The position numbers and the translations under genes are program-made. DNA of 64,000 nt from Streptomyces gossypii (GTDB taxonomy: Bacteria; Actinomycetota; Actinomycetes; Streptomycetales; Streptomycetaceae). Below, piece after piece: positions 17,602-26,431 of the stretch. Below the pieces are notes generated by a model. It did not search any database, was not told the DNA's origin, and saw nothing but the letters and a program-made list of their open reading frames with translations. The stretch spans positions 1 through 64,000 of the forward strand of contig NZ_JAJAGO010000003.1 in assembly GCF_025165795.1 (NCBI RefSeq), in the 5' to 3' direction. Position 1 is the stretch's first letter. Each line of letters opens with the position of its first letter.

Positions 17602-18267
17602 TCAGGCGACTTCGGCACCCTCGGCAGGGCGGGCGGCCTGGCCGGTGCTCAGGCCGGTGTCCGCGCCGGGCGCGGTGGCCGTCAGTGTCAGGACCGCGCC
17701 GGAGAGCGCCGCGGAGAGCGCCGCCGTCACCAGGATCACGGCGTCGGGCTCGAAGAGGCCGTAGCCCGCGAGCAGCACGTTGGCGGCGGCGGACAGCATC
17801 CAGGACGCACGGGAGACGCCGGAGGCGTCCAGGTCACCGGCGCGCCGCCGGGTGGCGAGCGTCGTCACCTGCGGCAGGATCACCGCGACGGTCATCAGGC
17901 CGACGACCGAGCCGAGCGCCGTCCACCCGCCGGCAGCCGCGGTGGCCGCCAGCAGGGCGGTGCCCACGGCCAGCGCGGCGGGCCAGAAGCGCGGCGAGGG
18001 ACGGGCCTGGCGTACGAAGCCCACCAGCAGGGCGAGCGCGGCGACGGCGGCCAGCACGTTGGGCAGGATGATGGCGATGCTCGCCTTGCCGATGCCGTAG
18101 GCGACCCAGCCGCCCACCATCAGCAGGTTGAGCACCACATAGGCGAGTGACACCCCGTGGTGCAGACGATGCCGCCACAGCCGCCACGCTTGCGGCCACA
18201 CCATCGCCGCCAGCAGTCCGCCGCCCAGCAGCCCACACAGATCCGCGACAAAGGAATTCTCCGGCAT
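17602..18267 (-). CDS. PQ-loop (SWEET/SemiSWEET-like) membrane protein
   Basis: A 221-residue protein with about seven membrane helices arranged as two PQ-loop repeats: the first signature is VWPQAWRLWRHR near residue 25 and the second is ILPQVTTLATRR near residue 140. The fold is used by sugar uniporters and by cystinosin-like carriers. I start it at the ATG at 18267, which has a GGGGG site; an upstream in-frame start would add 12 residues. The gene is separated from the MFS pump by 127 bp and has its own TTGCTATGTAC element upstream. Transport of a sugar or precursor is possible, but no substrate can be named. Confidence 0.85.
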   Translation of the reverse strand: MPENSFVADLCGLLGGGLLAAMVWPQAWRLWRHRLHHGVSLAYVVLNLLMVGGWVAYGIGKASIAIILPNVLAAVAALALLVGFVRQARPSPRFWPAALAVGTALLAATAAAGGWTALGSVVGLMTVAVILPQVTTLATRRRAGDLDASGVSRASWMLSAAANVLLAGYGLFEPDAVILVTAALSAALSGAVLTLTATAPGADTGLSTGQAARPAEGAEVA

Positions 18268-18297
18268 GCCCCCTATCCTGGGGAAGCGGCCAGCCGT

Positions 18298-18308
18298 GTA
18301 CATAGCAA
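18298..18308 (-). promoter_or_regulatory. TTGCTATGTAC element upstream of the PQ-loop gene
   Basis: An exact copy, on the minus strand, of the 11-mer found at 17548-17558, located about 30 bp upstream of the ATG at 18267. The 227 bp between this gene and the divergent nucleotide-sugar dehydrogenase contains no other feature I can support. Confidence 0.4.
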
Positions 18309-18494
18309 TTCCGTGTAATCCGGCGGCCGTTCATGGCAGAAGTGGTGAGTCACCGCTGGCACCAATGCGCCCTCTTTCGGGGGAACTGTTGAGTCCGGTC
18401 GCACTGACGCGTTCCCATGCCCGCAGCGAGCTTACGACCTCCCCCGCGACAGGGGGGCGGGACGTTGATCACTTCAGGAAGAAGGGCGTTCGCC

Positions 18495-19757
18495 GTGGGC
18501 AGGATAGTCATCCTCGGACAAGGATATGTCGGATTGCCCCTGGCTATGGGGGCCGCGCACGCCGGGCACCAGGTCGTCGGATACGACATCGACCACGTCC
18601 GGATCAAACAACTCCAGGCAGGCCAGTCCTATGTGGAGGACATTACCGACGCCATGCTCGCGGAGGTGCTCGGGTCGGAAAGCTATATCCCCACCGACGA
18701 CGAGGCGCAGCTGGCCGGCTTCGACTGCGCACTCATCACCGTCCCCACACCGTTGCGCGAGGGCGTACCCGACCTCTCGTACATCGAGTCGGCGGCGGTC
18801 GCGCTCGCCGCACATCTGCGGCCCGGTGCGACGGTGGTGCTGGAGTCCACCACCTATCCCGGCACCACCGAGGACCTGCTGCGGAAGCTGCTGGAGAGCG
18901 GATCGGGCCTGACGGCGGGGGAGGACTTCCACCTCGGCTACAGCCCGGAGCGCATCGACCCGGGCAACAAGACCTGGGGGCTGAAGGAGACGCCCAAGGT
19001 CATGGCGGGCATCGACGCCGCGTCCACCAGCGCCATCCAGGGCTTCTACGGCGGCTTCGTCTCCACCACCGTGCCGGTCAGTTCGCCGAAGGTGGCCGAG
19101 CTGGCGAAGCTGATCGAGAACACCTTCCGGCATGTGAACATCGCCCTCGTCAACGAGTTGGCGATGTACGCGCACGCGCTGGACATCGACATCTGGGAAG
19201 CGGTCGACGCCGCCTCCTCGAAGCCCTTCGGCTTCATGCGGTTCACGCCGGGGCCGGGCGTCGGTGGGCACTGCCTGCCCATCGACCCCGTCTATCTCTC
19301 CTGGCAGGTGCAGCGCAAGGTGGGGCGGCTGTTCCGGTTCGTGGAACTGGCCAACCACATCAACGGGCACATGCCGGACTACGTGGTGCAGCGGCTCATG
19401 ACCGGGCTCAACGCGCGCCGGCTGCCCGTCAACGGCTCCCGCGTACTGCTGCTCGGCCTGTCGTACAAGCCGAACACCGGGGACGTACGGGAGGCGCCAT
19501 CGCTGCGCGTCGCCGATCTGCTGCTGGAACTGGGCGCGCAGGTGAGGGCGGCCGACCCGCATGTGGTGGAGCGAGGCCCGCTCGCCGACGGGGTGACCCG
19601 GGTCGACTTCACCGAGGACGAACTGCGTTCGGCCGACGCCGTGGTGCTGCTCTCCGACCACGAGGAGTTCGACTACGAGGCGGTGGCCCGGCACGCCTCG
19701 TACGTCCTGGACTGCCGCAACCGGCTCACGACGAGCGAGACGGTCGACGTGCTCTGA
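18495..19757 (+). CDS. nucleotide-sugar dehydrogenase (UDP-glucose/UDP-ManNAc dehydrogenase family)
   Basis: A 420-residue NAD-dependent enzyme that oxidises C6 of an NDP-hexose to the uronate in two steps. The Rossmann motif is GQGYVGLPLA (residues 8-17) and the catalytic cysteine is Cys260 in GVGGHCLPIDP; the C-terminal UDP-binding domain starts near GLSYKPNTGDVREAPS. I chose the GTG at 18495, with an AGGAAGAAGG site, over an ATG at 18417 that adds a low-quality leader. The sequence looks closer to the WecC/WbpA (N-acetylhexosamine) branch than to plain Ugd, by eye only. It stands alone on the plus strand and ends at a bidirectional terminator. No obvious need for a uronate exists in the aminodeoxysugar route encoded next door. 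Confidence 0.9.
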   Translation: MGRIVILGQGYVGLPLAMGAAHAGHQVVGYDIDHVRIKQLQAGQSYVEDITDAMLAEVLGSESYIPTDDEAQLAGFDCALITVPTPLREGVPDLSYIESAAVALAAHLRPGATVVLESTTYPGTTEDLLRKLLESGSGLTAGEDFHLGYSPERIDPGNKTWGLKETPKVMAGIDAASTSAIQGFYGGFVSTTVPVSSPKVAELAKLIENTFRHVNIALVNELAMYAHALDIDIWEAVDAASSKPFGFMRFTPGPGVGGHCLPIDPVYLSWQVQRKVGRLFRFVELANHINGHMPDYVVQRLMTGLNARRLPVNGSRVLLLGLSYKPNTGDVREAPSLRVADLLLELGAQVRAADPHVVERGPLADGVTRVDFTEDELRSADAVVLLSDHEEFDYEAVARHASYVLDCRNRLTTSETVDVL

Positions 19758-19798
19758 CGCGGCCCGGCCCGGCACCCCGAAACGCGGCGGGGGGCCGC

Positions 19799-19858
19799 GG
19801 CCGGGCCAGGGACCGGGCGCGCCCCCGGGGCGGCCCGGGCCCGGACCCTGGCCCGGCC
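19799..19858. terminator. bidirectional terminator
   Basis: A 13-bp perfect inverted repeat (19799-19811 and 19846-19858) with additional GC-rich internal pairing fills the gap between the convergent stops of the nucleotide-sugar dehydrogenase and the 2,3-dehydratase. Confidence 0.7.
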
Positions 19859-19873
19859 CCGCGCCGCGGACGG

Positions 19874-21349
19874 TCAGTGCTGCGGGTGCTGTCCGGAGAG
19901 GCTGTGCAGGCAGGCGACGAGACTGCGTGCCTGCACGTTCAGGTAGTTGCTGTGCCGGAGCAGAGCCGAGAGCTGGCTGAGCGTCAGCCAGCGGAACTCG
20001 GGCGAGTCCTCCTCGACTTCGGCTTCGACGATGAGATACCGGTTGAGTGCGTGGTAGAAGCGACCGCCCTCCTCGGAGAGCATCGTGTCGAACCGGATCT
20101 GCTCCGGGGCTGCTTCGAGCACCACGTCCAGGAGGCGGGGCCGGGGCAGCCGCGCATAGCTCTGCGGGGTGCACTGGACTGTCGGCCCCAACTCGGCCAC
20201 GTCCACGAAGCCGGGCTCGGCCCGGATCCGCACCAGTACGTGCAGCACCCCCGCGAACCGGCGCACCACGAACGCGATGACACCGGTACCGCACGGTTCG
20301 ATCATGGGCTGTGACCACTGGGCGACCTCCCGGCCGCCCGCGGTGACCGTCACGCCCATGACCCTGAAGAAGTTCCCGCTCTCGTGCGAGATGCCGCCGT
20401 CCGTGCGGCGCCAGCCCGTCACCGCGTCCAGGGGGACGGAGCGGGTGTGCAGCTCGCTCAGCGCACGGGTGTCGGTGATCCAGCTGAGGATCTCGGCGGT
20501 GCTGTGCCGGGCCTGGTCCGCGGCGCAGGAACGGACCAGTGAGGCCCGGAAGCCGTCGGCGTCCCCGTCCGCGTCCCCAGCCCCGTCCTGGTACCCGTGC
20601 GCGCCCAGGGCGCCCGCCAGCTCACCGCCCGTGTACGGCAGGCAGGACAGCACCGTACGGGCGTCCATGTTGATCACATCGTCGGCGGCCAGCAGGCGGT
20701 GCACCTGGCCGAGGGTGAACCAGCGGAAGCCGTCGAGGACTTCCACCTCGTCGGCCACCTCCACGACCATGTTCCGGTTGCGCTTTCCCAGGAACCACGA
20801 GCCCTGCTCGGACTGGCGTACGTCCGCGATGACCCGCCGCCCGGTGAGCTGACGGAAGTAGTCGAGGTAGGGCACCGGTCTGCCGCCGTGCACCCGCAGG
20901 TAGTTGCTGCGGGTCGCCTGGACGGTAGGTGCCAGCTGGAGGCCGTTGCGGTTGCCGGGCTCGACCTTGGCCTGCATCAGGAGGTACGGGATCCCGTCGA
21001 ACTCCTTGACCAGGATGCCGAGTATCCCCACCTCCGGCTGCCGGATGATCGGCTGGTGCCATTGCTCGACCGGCCCGCCGGGCGCGTGCACCTCAAGGCC
21101 CTGGATCTGGAAGAACTTGCCGCTGTGGTGCCGCAGGTTGCCGGTGCCCGCTTCGCACTCCCAGCCGTCGAGACGGTCGAGTGCGGTGCGTTCCACCGTT
21201 GTGTAGGCGCGCTGCCCGAAGTCGGCCAGCCAGCTGCGCAGTGTCTCCGGGTCCGCCGGCTCGCGCCCGGGCGACTGTGCCGAGGTGGCGAGGCGGACGG
21301 CGGTCGGTCCTTGGTCGTCGGCGGTCAGCGCCGGGGTCGACGTGCCCAC
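19874..21349 (-). CDS. dTDP-4-keto-6-deoxyhexose 2,3-dehydratase
   Basis: A 491-residue member of the EvaA/TylX3/SpnO family, which removes the C2 hydroxyl of dTDP-4-keto-6-deoxyglucose to give the 3,4-diketo-2,6-dideoxy intermediate. The family is an internal duplication, and both halves are visible: SGKFFQIQG with EQWHQPII in the first half and SGNFFRVMG with AQWSQPMI in the second, each followed by a VEPG/AEPG segment and a glutamate-rich strand. It is the last gene of the long minus-strand operon and lies 3 nt after rmlA. With an aminotransferase (22845) rather than a C3-ketoreductase present, the expected product is a 3-amino-2,3,6-trideoxy sugar. Confidence 0.93.
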   Translation of the reverse strand: MGTSTPALTADDQGPTAVRLATSAQSPGREPADPETLRSWLADFGQRAYTTVERTALDRLDGWECEAGTGNLRHHSGKFFQIQGLEVHAPGGPVEQWHQPIIRQPEVGILGILVKEFDGIPYLLMQAKVEPGNRNGLQLAPTVQATRSNYLRVHGGRPVPYLDYFRQLTGRRVIADVRQSEQGSWFLGKRNRNMVVEVADEVEVLDGFRWFTLGQVHRLLAADDVINMDARTVLSCLPYTGGELAGALGAHGYQDGAGDADGDADGFRASLVRSCAADQARHSTAEILSWITDTRALSELHTRSVPLDAVTGWRRTDGGISHESGNFFRVMGVTVTAGGREVAQWSQPMIEPCGTGVIAFVVRRFAGVLHVLVRIRAEPGFVDVAELGPTVQCTPQSYARLPRPRLLDVVLEAAPEQIRFDTMLSEEGGRFYHALNRYLIVEAEVEEDSPEFRWLTLSQLSALLRHSNYLNVQARSLVACLHSLSGQHPQH

Positions 21350-21352
21350 GGG

Positions 21353-22219
21353 TCAGGCCGGGACGAGGCTGAGTAGGTACTGCCCGTAGGCGGAGCCGGC
21401 GTTCTCGCGGCCCAGGCGGTGGCACTGCTCCAGGTCGATGAAGCCCATCCGCAGCGCGACTTCCTCCAGACAGGCGATGCGCACACCCTGACGCTCCTCC
21501 ATGGTCTGCACGTACAGGCCGGCCTGCATGAGCGCCTCCGGGGTACCCGTGTCCAGCCAGGCGAAGCCGCGCCCCAGGTCGACGAGCCGGGCCTTGCCCC
21601 GCTGCACGTAGTGGTGGTTGACATCGGTGATCTCCAGCTCGCCGCGGGCCGACGGCCGGACGTTCTTGGCGATGTCCAGGACTTCGCTGTCGTACATGTA
21701 GAGGCCGGTGATCGCCCGGTTGGACCGGGGAGCCTGCGGCTTCTCCTCGATGGAGATCAGCTTGCCGGTACCGTCGGTCTCCCCGACGCCGTAGCGCTCG
21801 GGGTCGGGCACCGGATAGCCGAAGAGCACACACCCCTGGACGTCGCGCGCGGCGTCCTGGAGCGTGTCGGAGAAGTGGTGCCCGTGGAAGACGTTGTCGC
21901 CGAGTGCCAGCGTCACGGATTCGTCGCGGATGTGCTCGGCCCCGATGAGCAGGGCCTCGGCGATGCCCTTCGGCTCCGGCTGCTCGGCGTAGGTCATGTT
22001 CAGGCCGAGGTGTGACCCGTCCTTGAACAGCCGTTGGAACCGCGGAAGTTCGGACGGGCTGCTGATGATCAGGACGTCCCTGATCCCGGCCAGCATGAGC
22101 ACCGACAGCGGATAGAAGATCATCGGCTTGGCCGCGATCGGAAGCAGCTGTTTGGAGGTGGCGAGCGTGGCCGGGTAGAGACGGGTGCCGGCGCCCCCGG
22201 CCAGGAGTATGCCTTTCAT
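21353..22219 (-). CDS. rmlA: glucose-1-phosphate thymidylyltransferase
   Basis: RmlA activates glucose 1-phosphate with dTTP to dTDP-glucose, the entry step of deoxysugar synthesis. The 288-residue length is typical. The nucleotide-binding signature GGAGTRLYPATLATSKQLLP starts at residue 8, followed by KPMIFYPLS; EKP, catalytic in the family, is seen in ISIEEKPQAPRS, and WLDTGTPEAL is near residue 225. The ATG at 22219 overlaps the stop of the epimerase by 4 nt. The downstream gene starts 3 nt after the stop. Annotation is secure; substrate is inferred from the dTDP context. Confidence 0.96.
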   Translation of the reverse strand: MKGILLAGGAGTRLYPATLATSKQLLPIAAKPMIFYPLSVLMLAGIRDVLIISSPSELPRFQRLFKDGSHLGLNMTYAEQPEPKGIAEALLIGAEHIRDESVTLALGDNVFHGHHFSDTLQDAARDVQGCVLFGYPVPDPERYGVGETDGTGKLISIEEKPQAPRSNRAITGLYMYDSEVLDIAKNVRPSARGELEITDVNHHYVQRGKARLVDLGRGFAWLDTGTPEALMQAGLYVQTMEERQGVRIACLEEVALRMGFIDLEQCHRLGRENAGSAYGQYLLSLVPA

Positions 22220-22827
22220 TCCCGGGCCCGCCCGGCCGCACTCTCGATCTCCTGGCAGCGCGCGTAGTCGGGGAGCATGCCGGCCGCCTCCGCCGCCGCG
22301 AGGGTGATCGCCACGGTGTCGCGGTCCGACATGATCGGCTCGATGTCGTCGGGCACCGGCAGGCCGAGCGCCGGGTCCAGTACGGAAAGGGCGAGTTCGT
22401 TCTCCGCGACGTACGGCTCCGAGAGCATGTACGACATCACGGTGTTGTCCTGGAGCGAGACGAAGGCGTGTCCGGTGCCCACGGGGAAGTACATCGCCCG
22501 GAAGTCCCGCTGGTCGAGCAGGACGGCGTCCCACTTGCCGTAGGTCGGCGAGCCGACGCGGATGTCCACGACGATGTCCAGGGCCTCGCCCTGGGCGCAG
22601 TACACGTACTTCGCGGTGCCGGGCGGTGTCGCCGTGAAGTGCACGCCGCGCACCACGCCGCGCTGGGACCTGCTGTGGTTCGTCTGCCGTACGGGGAAGA
22701 GCGGGCGGCCGTGCGCGGCGGTGAACGCGGCCTCCTGGAACGGTGAGACGAACAGGCCCCGGTCATCGGGGAAGACCTTGGGGGTGAACTCCAGTGCGCC
22801 ATCCACCGCGAGCTTGCGTGCGTCCAT
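22216..22827 (-). CDS. dTDP-4-keto-6-deoxyhexose 3,5- or 5-epimerase (RmlC-like cupin)
   Basis: A 203-residue RmlC-family cupin that epimerises C5 (and sometimes C3) of the 4-keto sugar and so turns a D-sugar into an L-sugar. Family landmarks are FPDDRGLFVSPF, RQTNHSRSQRGVVRGVHF with the catalytic-base His, and FPVGTGHAFVSL. In antibiotic pathways with a 2,3-dehydratase, enzymes of this type (EvaD, DnmU) usually invert only C5 because C3 carries the amino group. It overlaps rmlA by 4 nt and follows the aminotransferase by 17 nt. It suggests an L-configured aminosugar (inference). Confidence 0.92.
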   Translation of the reverse strand: MDARKLAVDGALEFTPKVFPDDRGLFVSPFQEAAFTAAHGRPLFPVRQTNHSRSQRGVVRGVHFTATPPGTAKYVYCAQGEALDIVVDIRVGSPTYGKWDAVLLDQRDFRAMYFPVGTGHAFVSLQDNTVMSYMLSEPYVAENELALSVLDPALGLPVPDDIEPIMSDRDTVAITLAAAEAAGMLPDYARCQEIESAAGRARE

Positions 22828-22844
22828 GTTGGTTCAGTCCTTTC

Positions 22845-23954
22845 TCAGAGCGTGGCAAGGACGGCCCGCACCGCACTGATCACCTTGTCCTGCTGGTCAA
22901 CGGGGAGCGAGGGGTACATCGGCAGGGAGAAGATCTCGCCCGCGAGGGCCTCGGTGACCGGGAACGAACCGGTCTCGTAGCCGAGGTGGGCGAAGCCGGG
23001 CATCGTGTGCACGGGCCACGGGTAGCTGATGTTGAGGTGGATGTCGTAGGACTTGAGCGCCTCGAGGATCCTGTCGCGCTGCGGGTGGCGTACGACGTAG
23101 ACGTAGTAGACGTGGTCGTTGCCCTCGGCGAGCTGGGGCAGCTTCAGCTCGGTGTCGCCCAGGCCCTCGGCGTAGCGCGCGGCGACCGCGCGCCGGCCGG
23201 CGGTGTACTCGTCGAGCCGGGTGAGCTTGCGCCGCAGGATCTCGGCGTGCACCTCGTCCAGGCGGCTGTTGTGCGCGGGGGTTTCGAGCGTGTAGTAGAC
23301 GTCGTCCATGCCGTAGAAGCGCAGCCGCCGCAGCTTGCGGTCGACGGCTTCGTCGTCCGAGACGGTGGCGCCGCCGTCGCCGTAGGCACCGAGGACCTTG
23401 GTCGGATAGAAGGAGAAGGCGGCGGCGGCGCCCATGGTTCCGGCCTGCGCGCCGTGGTGCCGGGCACCGTGCGCCTGGGCGCAGTCCTCGAAGATCACCA
23501 GCTCGTGCCGTGCGGCGATCTCCTTCAGCGGGGCCATGTCCACACACTGGCCGTAGAGGTGCACCGGCAGCAGGCACTTGGTGCGGCTGGTGACCGCGGC
23601 CTCCACCTTGGTGGTGTCCATGAGGAAGTCCTCGTCACGGACGTCCACGAACACCGGGGTCGCGCCGACGGCGTCGATGGCCACGATGGTGGGCGCGGCG
23701 GTGTTCGACACCGTGATGACCTCGTCGCCCGGACCGACGCCCAGCGCCTGCAGGCCGAGCTTGATCGCGTTCGTGCCGTTGTCGACCCCGACGCAGTGGT
23801 TGAGGCCGTGATAGGCGGCGAACTCGCTCTCGAAGCCCCGGACGCTCTCGCCCAGGACCAGCTGACCGGAGGCGAAGACCTTCTCGACGGCGTCGAGGAT
23901 GTCCTTCCGTTCCTTCTCGTACTCGGGCAAGTAGTCCCAAACGCGAGTCGTCAT
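22845..23954 (-). CDS. DegT-family dTDP-3-keto sugar aminotransferase
   Basis: A 369-residue PLP-dependent aminotransferase of the EvaB/DnmJ/EryC1 type, with Lys186 in [27 protein letters not shown] at the phosphate-binding end and PVHLYGQ in the active site. Unlike the paired DegT genes of cassettes A and B, it sits inside the deoxysugar block between the epimerase and ketoreductase, so C3 amination of the diketo sugar made by the 2,3-dehydratase is the likely reaction. The ATG at 23954 overlaps the ketoreductase stop by 4 nt. No N-methyltransferase lies next to it, so the sugar may carry a free amine. Confidence 0.92.
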   Translation of the reverse strand: MTTRVWDYLPEYEKERKDILDAVEKVFASGQLVLGESVRGFESEFAAYHGLNHCVGVDNGTNAIKLGLQALGVGPGDEVITVSNTAAPTIVAIDAVGATPVFVDVRDEDFLMDTTKVEAAVTSRTKCLLPVHLYGQCVDMAPLKEIAARHELVIFEDCAQAHGARHHGAQAGTMGAAAAFSFYPTKVLGAYGDGGATVSDDEAVDRKLRRLRFYGMDDVYYTLETPAHNSRLDEVHAEILRRKLTRLDEYTAGRRAVAARYAEGLGDTELKLPQLAEGNDHVYYVYVVRHPQRDRILEALKSYDIHLNISYPWPVHTMPGFAHLGYETGSFPVTEALAGEIFSLPMYPSLPVDQQDKVISAVRAVLATL

Positions 23955-24949
23955 GCGCTCGTTCCTTCCGTGTGGCGTGCGTCGAGTGCCGCGATGGTGC
24001 GCTCCACCGCTGTGCGCAGGGGTACCTCGGGGGCCCAGCCGGTTACCGACCGGAAGCGGGAGGAGTCGATCGTCACGCTCCGGAAATCCGTCGCCGGGGC
24101 GTGGTCCGGCGGTGTCACGGACACCACGGGCACGGGGTTCTTGCCGGTGTGCCGGGCCACGGCATCGGCGATGGTCCCGAAGACCGCTCCCAGTTCCTCG
24201 CCGAGGCCCGAACCGAGCAGCCAGTGGCGGCCGTTGAGCGGCTCCGGGTGGTCGAGTGCGGCCAGGAAGGCGCGTGCCACGTCGTCCACGTGGACGAGGT
24301 CGCGCTTGACCGTGCCGTCGTGCCACATGGTCAGGTCCTCGCCCGCGAGAGCCTTGCGGATCATGGTGGAGACCACGCCGCGGTCGAAGGTGTCCGTGCC
24401 CGCCACATGCCCGAACACCGTGGGCAGGCGCAGGCTGACACCGCGCACCGTGCCGGCCGCGGTCGCCGCCATCAAAGCCTGCTCGGCGGCGAGCTTCTGC
24501 TGGTCGTAGACGGTCCCGGGCTCGTCCGGCTCGGTGCCGTCGATCGGGCGGTCGGGCGGGACCCCGATCTGCGAGGCAGCGCCGCCGTAGACGACCAGCG
24601 GGGGCGGCCCGGTGGCCCCCTTCTCCCGGCTGGCCTCCAGAATCCCGATGAGGTTCCGCATCACGCCGACGTTGACGTGCTCGCTGCTCGGGTCCTCCGC
24701 GGCGGCGCGCCAGCCGCCGGTGTACAGCAGCAGATGGATCACCGCGTCCGAGCCCGCCACCGCTTCCGCGAGCGCGTGCGGGTCGGTGAGGTCAGCGGTG
24801 CGGATCTCCACGTCGGCGAGGCCGTTCGCGGGCACCTGGGCGGGCCTGCGTGCCACCGCCCGCAGGTGCACGGGGCGCTGCGAGAGCGCCGCCGTCACGG
24901 CCGAGCCGATGAAGCCGGAGGCGCCCAGTACGGTCACCACCGGCTTCAC
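23951..24949 (-). CDS. NAD(P)-dependent dTDP-4-keto-sugar reductase (SDR/epimerase fold)
   Basis: A 332-residue extended SDR with NAD(P)-binding LGASGFIGS (residues 8-16). The YxxxK pair is [10 protein letters not shown], and YGGAASQIG provides the third catalytic position. In sugar clusters this family (EvaE, DnmV, EryBIV) reduces the C4 ketone last and fixes the C4 stereochemistry. It is flanked by 4-nt overlaps with the aminotransferase and the FabG gene, so sugar and polyketide genes share one transcript. The C4 configuration, and thus daunosamine- versus ristosamine/acosamine-like identity, cannot be read from sequence. Confidence 0.9.
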   Translation of the reverse strand: MKPVVTVLGASGFIGSAVTAALSQRPVHLRAVARRPAQVPANGLADVEIRTADLTDPHALAEAVAGSDAVIHLLLYTGGWRAAAEDPSSEHVNVGVMRNLIGILEASREKGATGPPPLVVYGGAASQIGVPPDRPIDGTEPDEPGTVYDQQKLAAEQALMAATAAGTVRGVSLRLPTVFGHVAGTDTFDRGVVSTMIRKALAGEDLTMWHDGTVKRDLVHVDDVARAFLAALDHPEPLNGRHWLLGSGLGEELGAVFGTIADAVARHTGKNPVPVVSVTPPDHAPATDFRSVTIDSSRFRSVTGWAPEVPLRTAVERTIAALDARHTEGTSA

Positions 24950-25686
24950 AGCGCGACTCCGCCGTCGATCTCGATGACCTCGCCGGTGATGTAGGCGGCC
25001 TTGTCGGACATCAGGAAGGACACCAGGTCGGCGACCTCCTCGGCCTGGCCGTACCGCTTCATCGGGATGGAGGCGAGCGCCTTGGCCTTGAGCTTCTCCG
25101 GCAGGTCGGTCGTCATGTCCGTCTCGATGAACCCCGGGGCGACGACGTTGACGCGGATTCCGTAGCGCGCGACCTCCTTGGACAGCGAGAGGCTCATGCC
25201 CTGGATGCCGGCCTTCGAGGCTGCGTAGTTCGTCTGCGTGGCGTTGCCGTAGACACCGGCGATGGACGACAGGTTGACGATGACGCCCTCTTTGCGCTTC
25301 ATCATGCCGAACACCACCGACCGGCAGACGTTGAACATGCCGGTGAGGTTGGTGTCGATGACCGAGTGCCAGTCCTCGACGGGCATGAGCGCCATGGGGT
25401 TGTCGCGTACGATCCCCGCCGAGTTCACCAGGGCGTGGGGCTGGCCCAGCTCGGCCGCGGCGTTCTTCAGGAATTCCTCGACGGCCCCGTAGTCCACGAC
25501 GTCGCAGGGTGCGTGGAAGACCTGCGCGCCCTGCTCGCGCAGGAGTTTCTCGGTCTCCGCGGCAGCATCCGTGCCGCTGCGGTAGCAGAAGGCGACGTCG
25601 TAGCCGTCGGCTGCCGCCTGAAGGGCGACCGCCCGCCCGATGCCGCGTGATCCGCCCGTGACGACCGCCACCCGCCGTTCGTTCAC
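24946..25686 (-). CDS. 3-oxoacyl-ACP reductase (FabG-like ketoreductase)
   Basis: A 246-residue classical SDR. GGSRGIGRA (11-19) binds NADPH, NSAG is at 88-91, and the triad is Ser140/Ser141, Tyr154 and Lys158 in NYAASKAG; the C-terminal TGEVIEIDGG is FabG-typical. It would reduce beta-keto groups on the ACP-bound chain, the step that distinguishes a reducing type II system from an aromatic one. I chose the GTG at 25686, which has a GAGAGGA site; the frame is open 16 codons further but without a better start. It overlaps the sugar ketoreductase by 4 nt and follows the DsbA-like gene by 34 nt. Confidence 0.93.
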   Translation of the reverse strand: MNERRVAVVTGGSRGIGRAVALQAAADGYDVAFCYRSGTDAAAETEKLLREQGAQVFHAPCDVVDYGAVEEFLKNAAAELGQPHALVNSAGIVRDNPMALMPVEDWHSVIDTNLTGMFNVCRSVVFGMMKRKEGVIVNLSSIAGVYGNATQTNYAASKAGIQGMSLSLSKEVARYGIRVNVVAPGFIETDMTTDLPEKLKAKALASIPMKRYGQAEEVADLVSFLMSDKAAYITGEVIEIDGGVAL

Positions 25687-25720
25687 TGTGCCGTCCTCTC
25701 TGCTGATGCCGGGCGCCGCG

Positions 25721-26431
25721 TCATCCGCAGCCACCCGCTGTGTCCTGGTCCATGGCGCCGACGCGGTCGAGCACGGGCGCCGGTACGTCCCCGGGCGGCT
25801 CGGCCGCCGGGAGGGTGTTCTCCAGCGCCGAGAGGAAGTCGTCGAGGCGGTCGAGGCCCCAGAAGCGCTGCCTGCCGAGCTTGAAGTACGGGATGCCGAA
25901 GACGTCGTCCTCGTAGGCCTGCATCAGGGCTTGGACACCGAGTTCGCGGTAGCGCGACTCGTCGGGGGCGGCGACGAGCGCCGCGCCGTCCAGGCCGGCC
26001 TCGTCGCAGATCCGCTCCAGCGACGCGGGTGTGCAGATGTCCTCACCGCGCTCCCAGCGGGCCGCGGCCACCGCCGCGTAGTACGCGCGGTGCACGCCGA
26101 GTTCCCTGGCCTTGAGCCACGCCAGGTGCGGCAGCTCCCACCATTCGGCACCGGTGTCGAGAGGCCACGACATCTGGTAATCGAACTTGGCGGAGAGGCG
26201 CTTGGTGTCGTACAGGATGTAGAGGTGCTTGGCCTTGCTCATCTCGGTGTAGTGGAAGGCGCCGCCCTGCTCCTCCAGCGCCGCCTCGGACTTCTCGTCG
26301 GGGCGGAAGAACGGCACGAACTCGATCAGCTCGGCCGCCTGCGGCAGACGCTCCTCCAGCCGCCGCAGCGCCATCCAGCTGAACGGGCTGCGCAGCGAGA
26401 AGTACAGGCGCGGAGGCTTGGGCGCCCTCAT
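25721..26431 (-). CDS. DsbA-fold isomerase-like protein (2-hydroxychromene-2-carboxylate isomerase / kappa GST type)
   Basis: A 236-residue thioredoxin-fold protein with a helical insertion, of the DsbA/HCCA-isomerase/kappa-GST group. The active-site loop reads SLRSPFSW (residues 12-19), with Ser in place of the CxxC of true DsbA, as in HCCA isomerase, which performs glutathione-assisted double-bond isomerisation. FGIPYFKLG near residue 180 supplies the cis-Pro. No signal peptide is present, so it is cytosolic. It overlaps the double-hotdog gene by 4 nt. In a reducing PKS operon a cis/trans isomerisation or hydration step on an enoyl chain is plausible, with mycothiol or no thiol as cofactor (inference). 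Confidence 0.8.
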   Translation of the reverse strand: MRAPKPPRLYFSLRSPFSWMALRRLEERLPQAAELIEFVPFFRPDEKSEAALEEQGGAFHYTEMSKAKHLYILYDTKRLSAKFDYQMSWPLDTGAEWWELPHLAWLKARELGVHRAYYAAVAAARWERGEDICTPASLERICDEAGLDGAALVAAPDESRYRELGVQALMQAYEDDVFGIPYFKLGRQRFWGLDRLDDFLSALENTLPAAEPPGDVPAPVLDRVGAMDQDTAGGCG

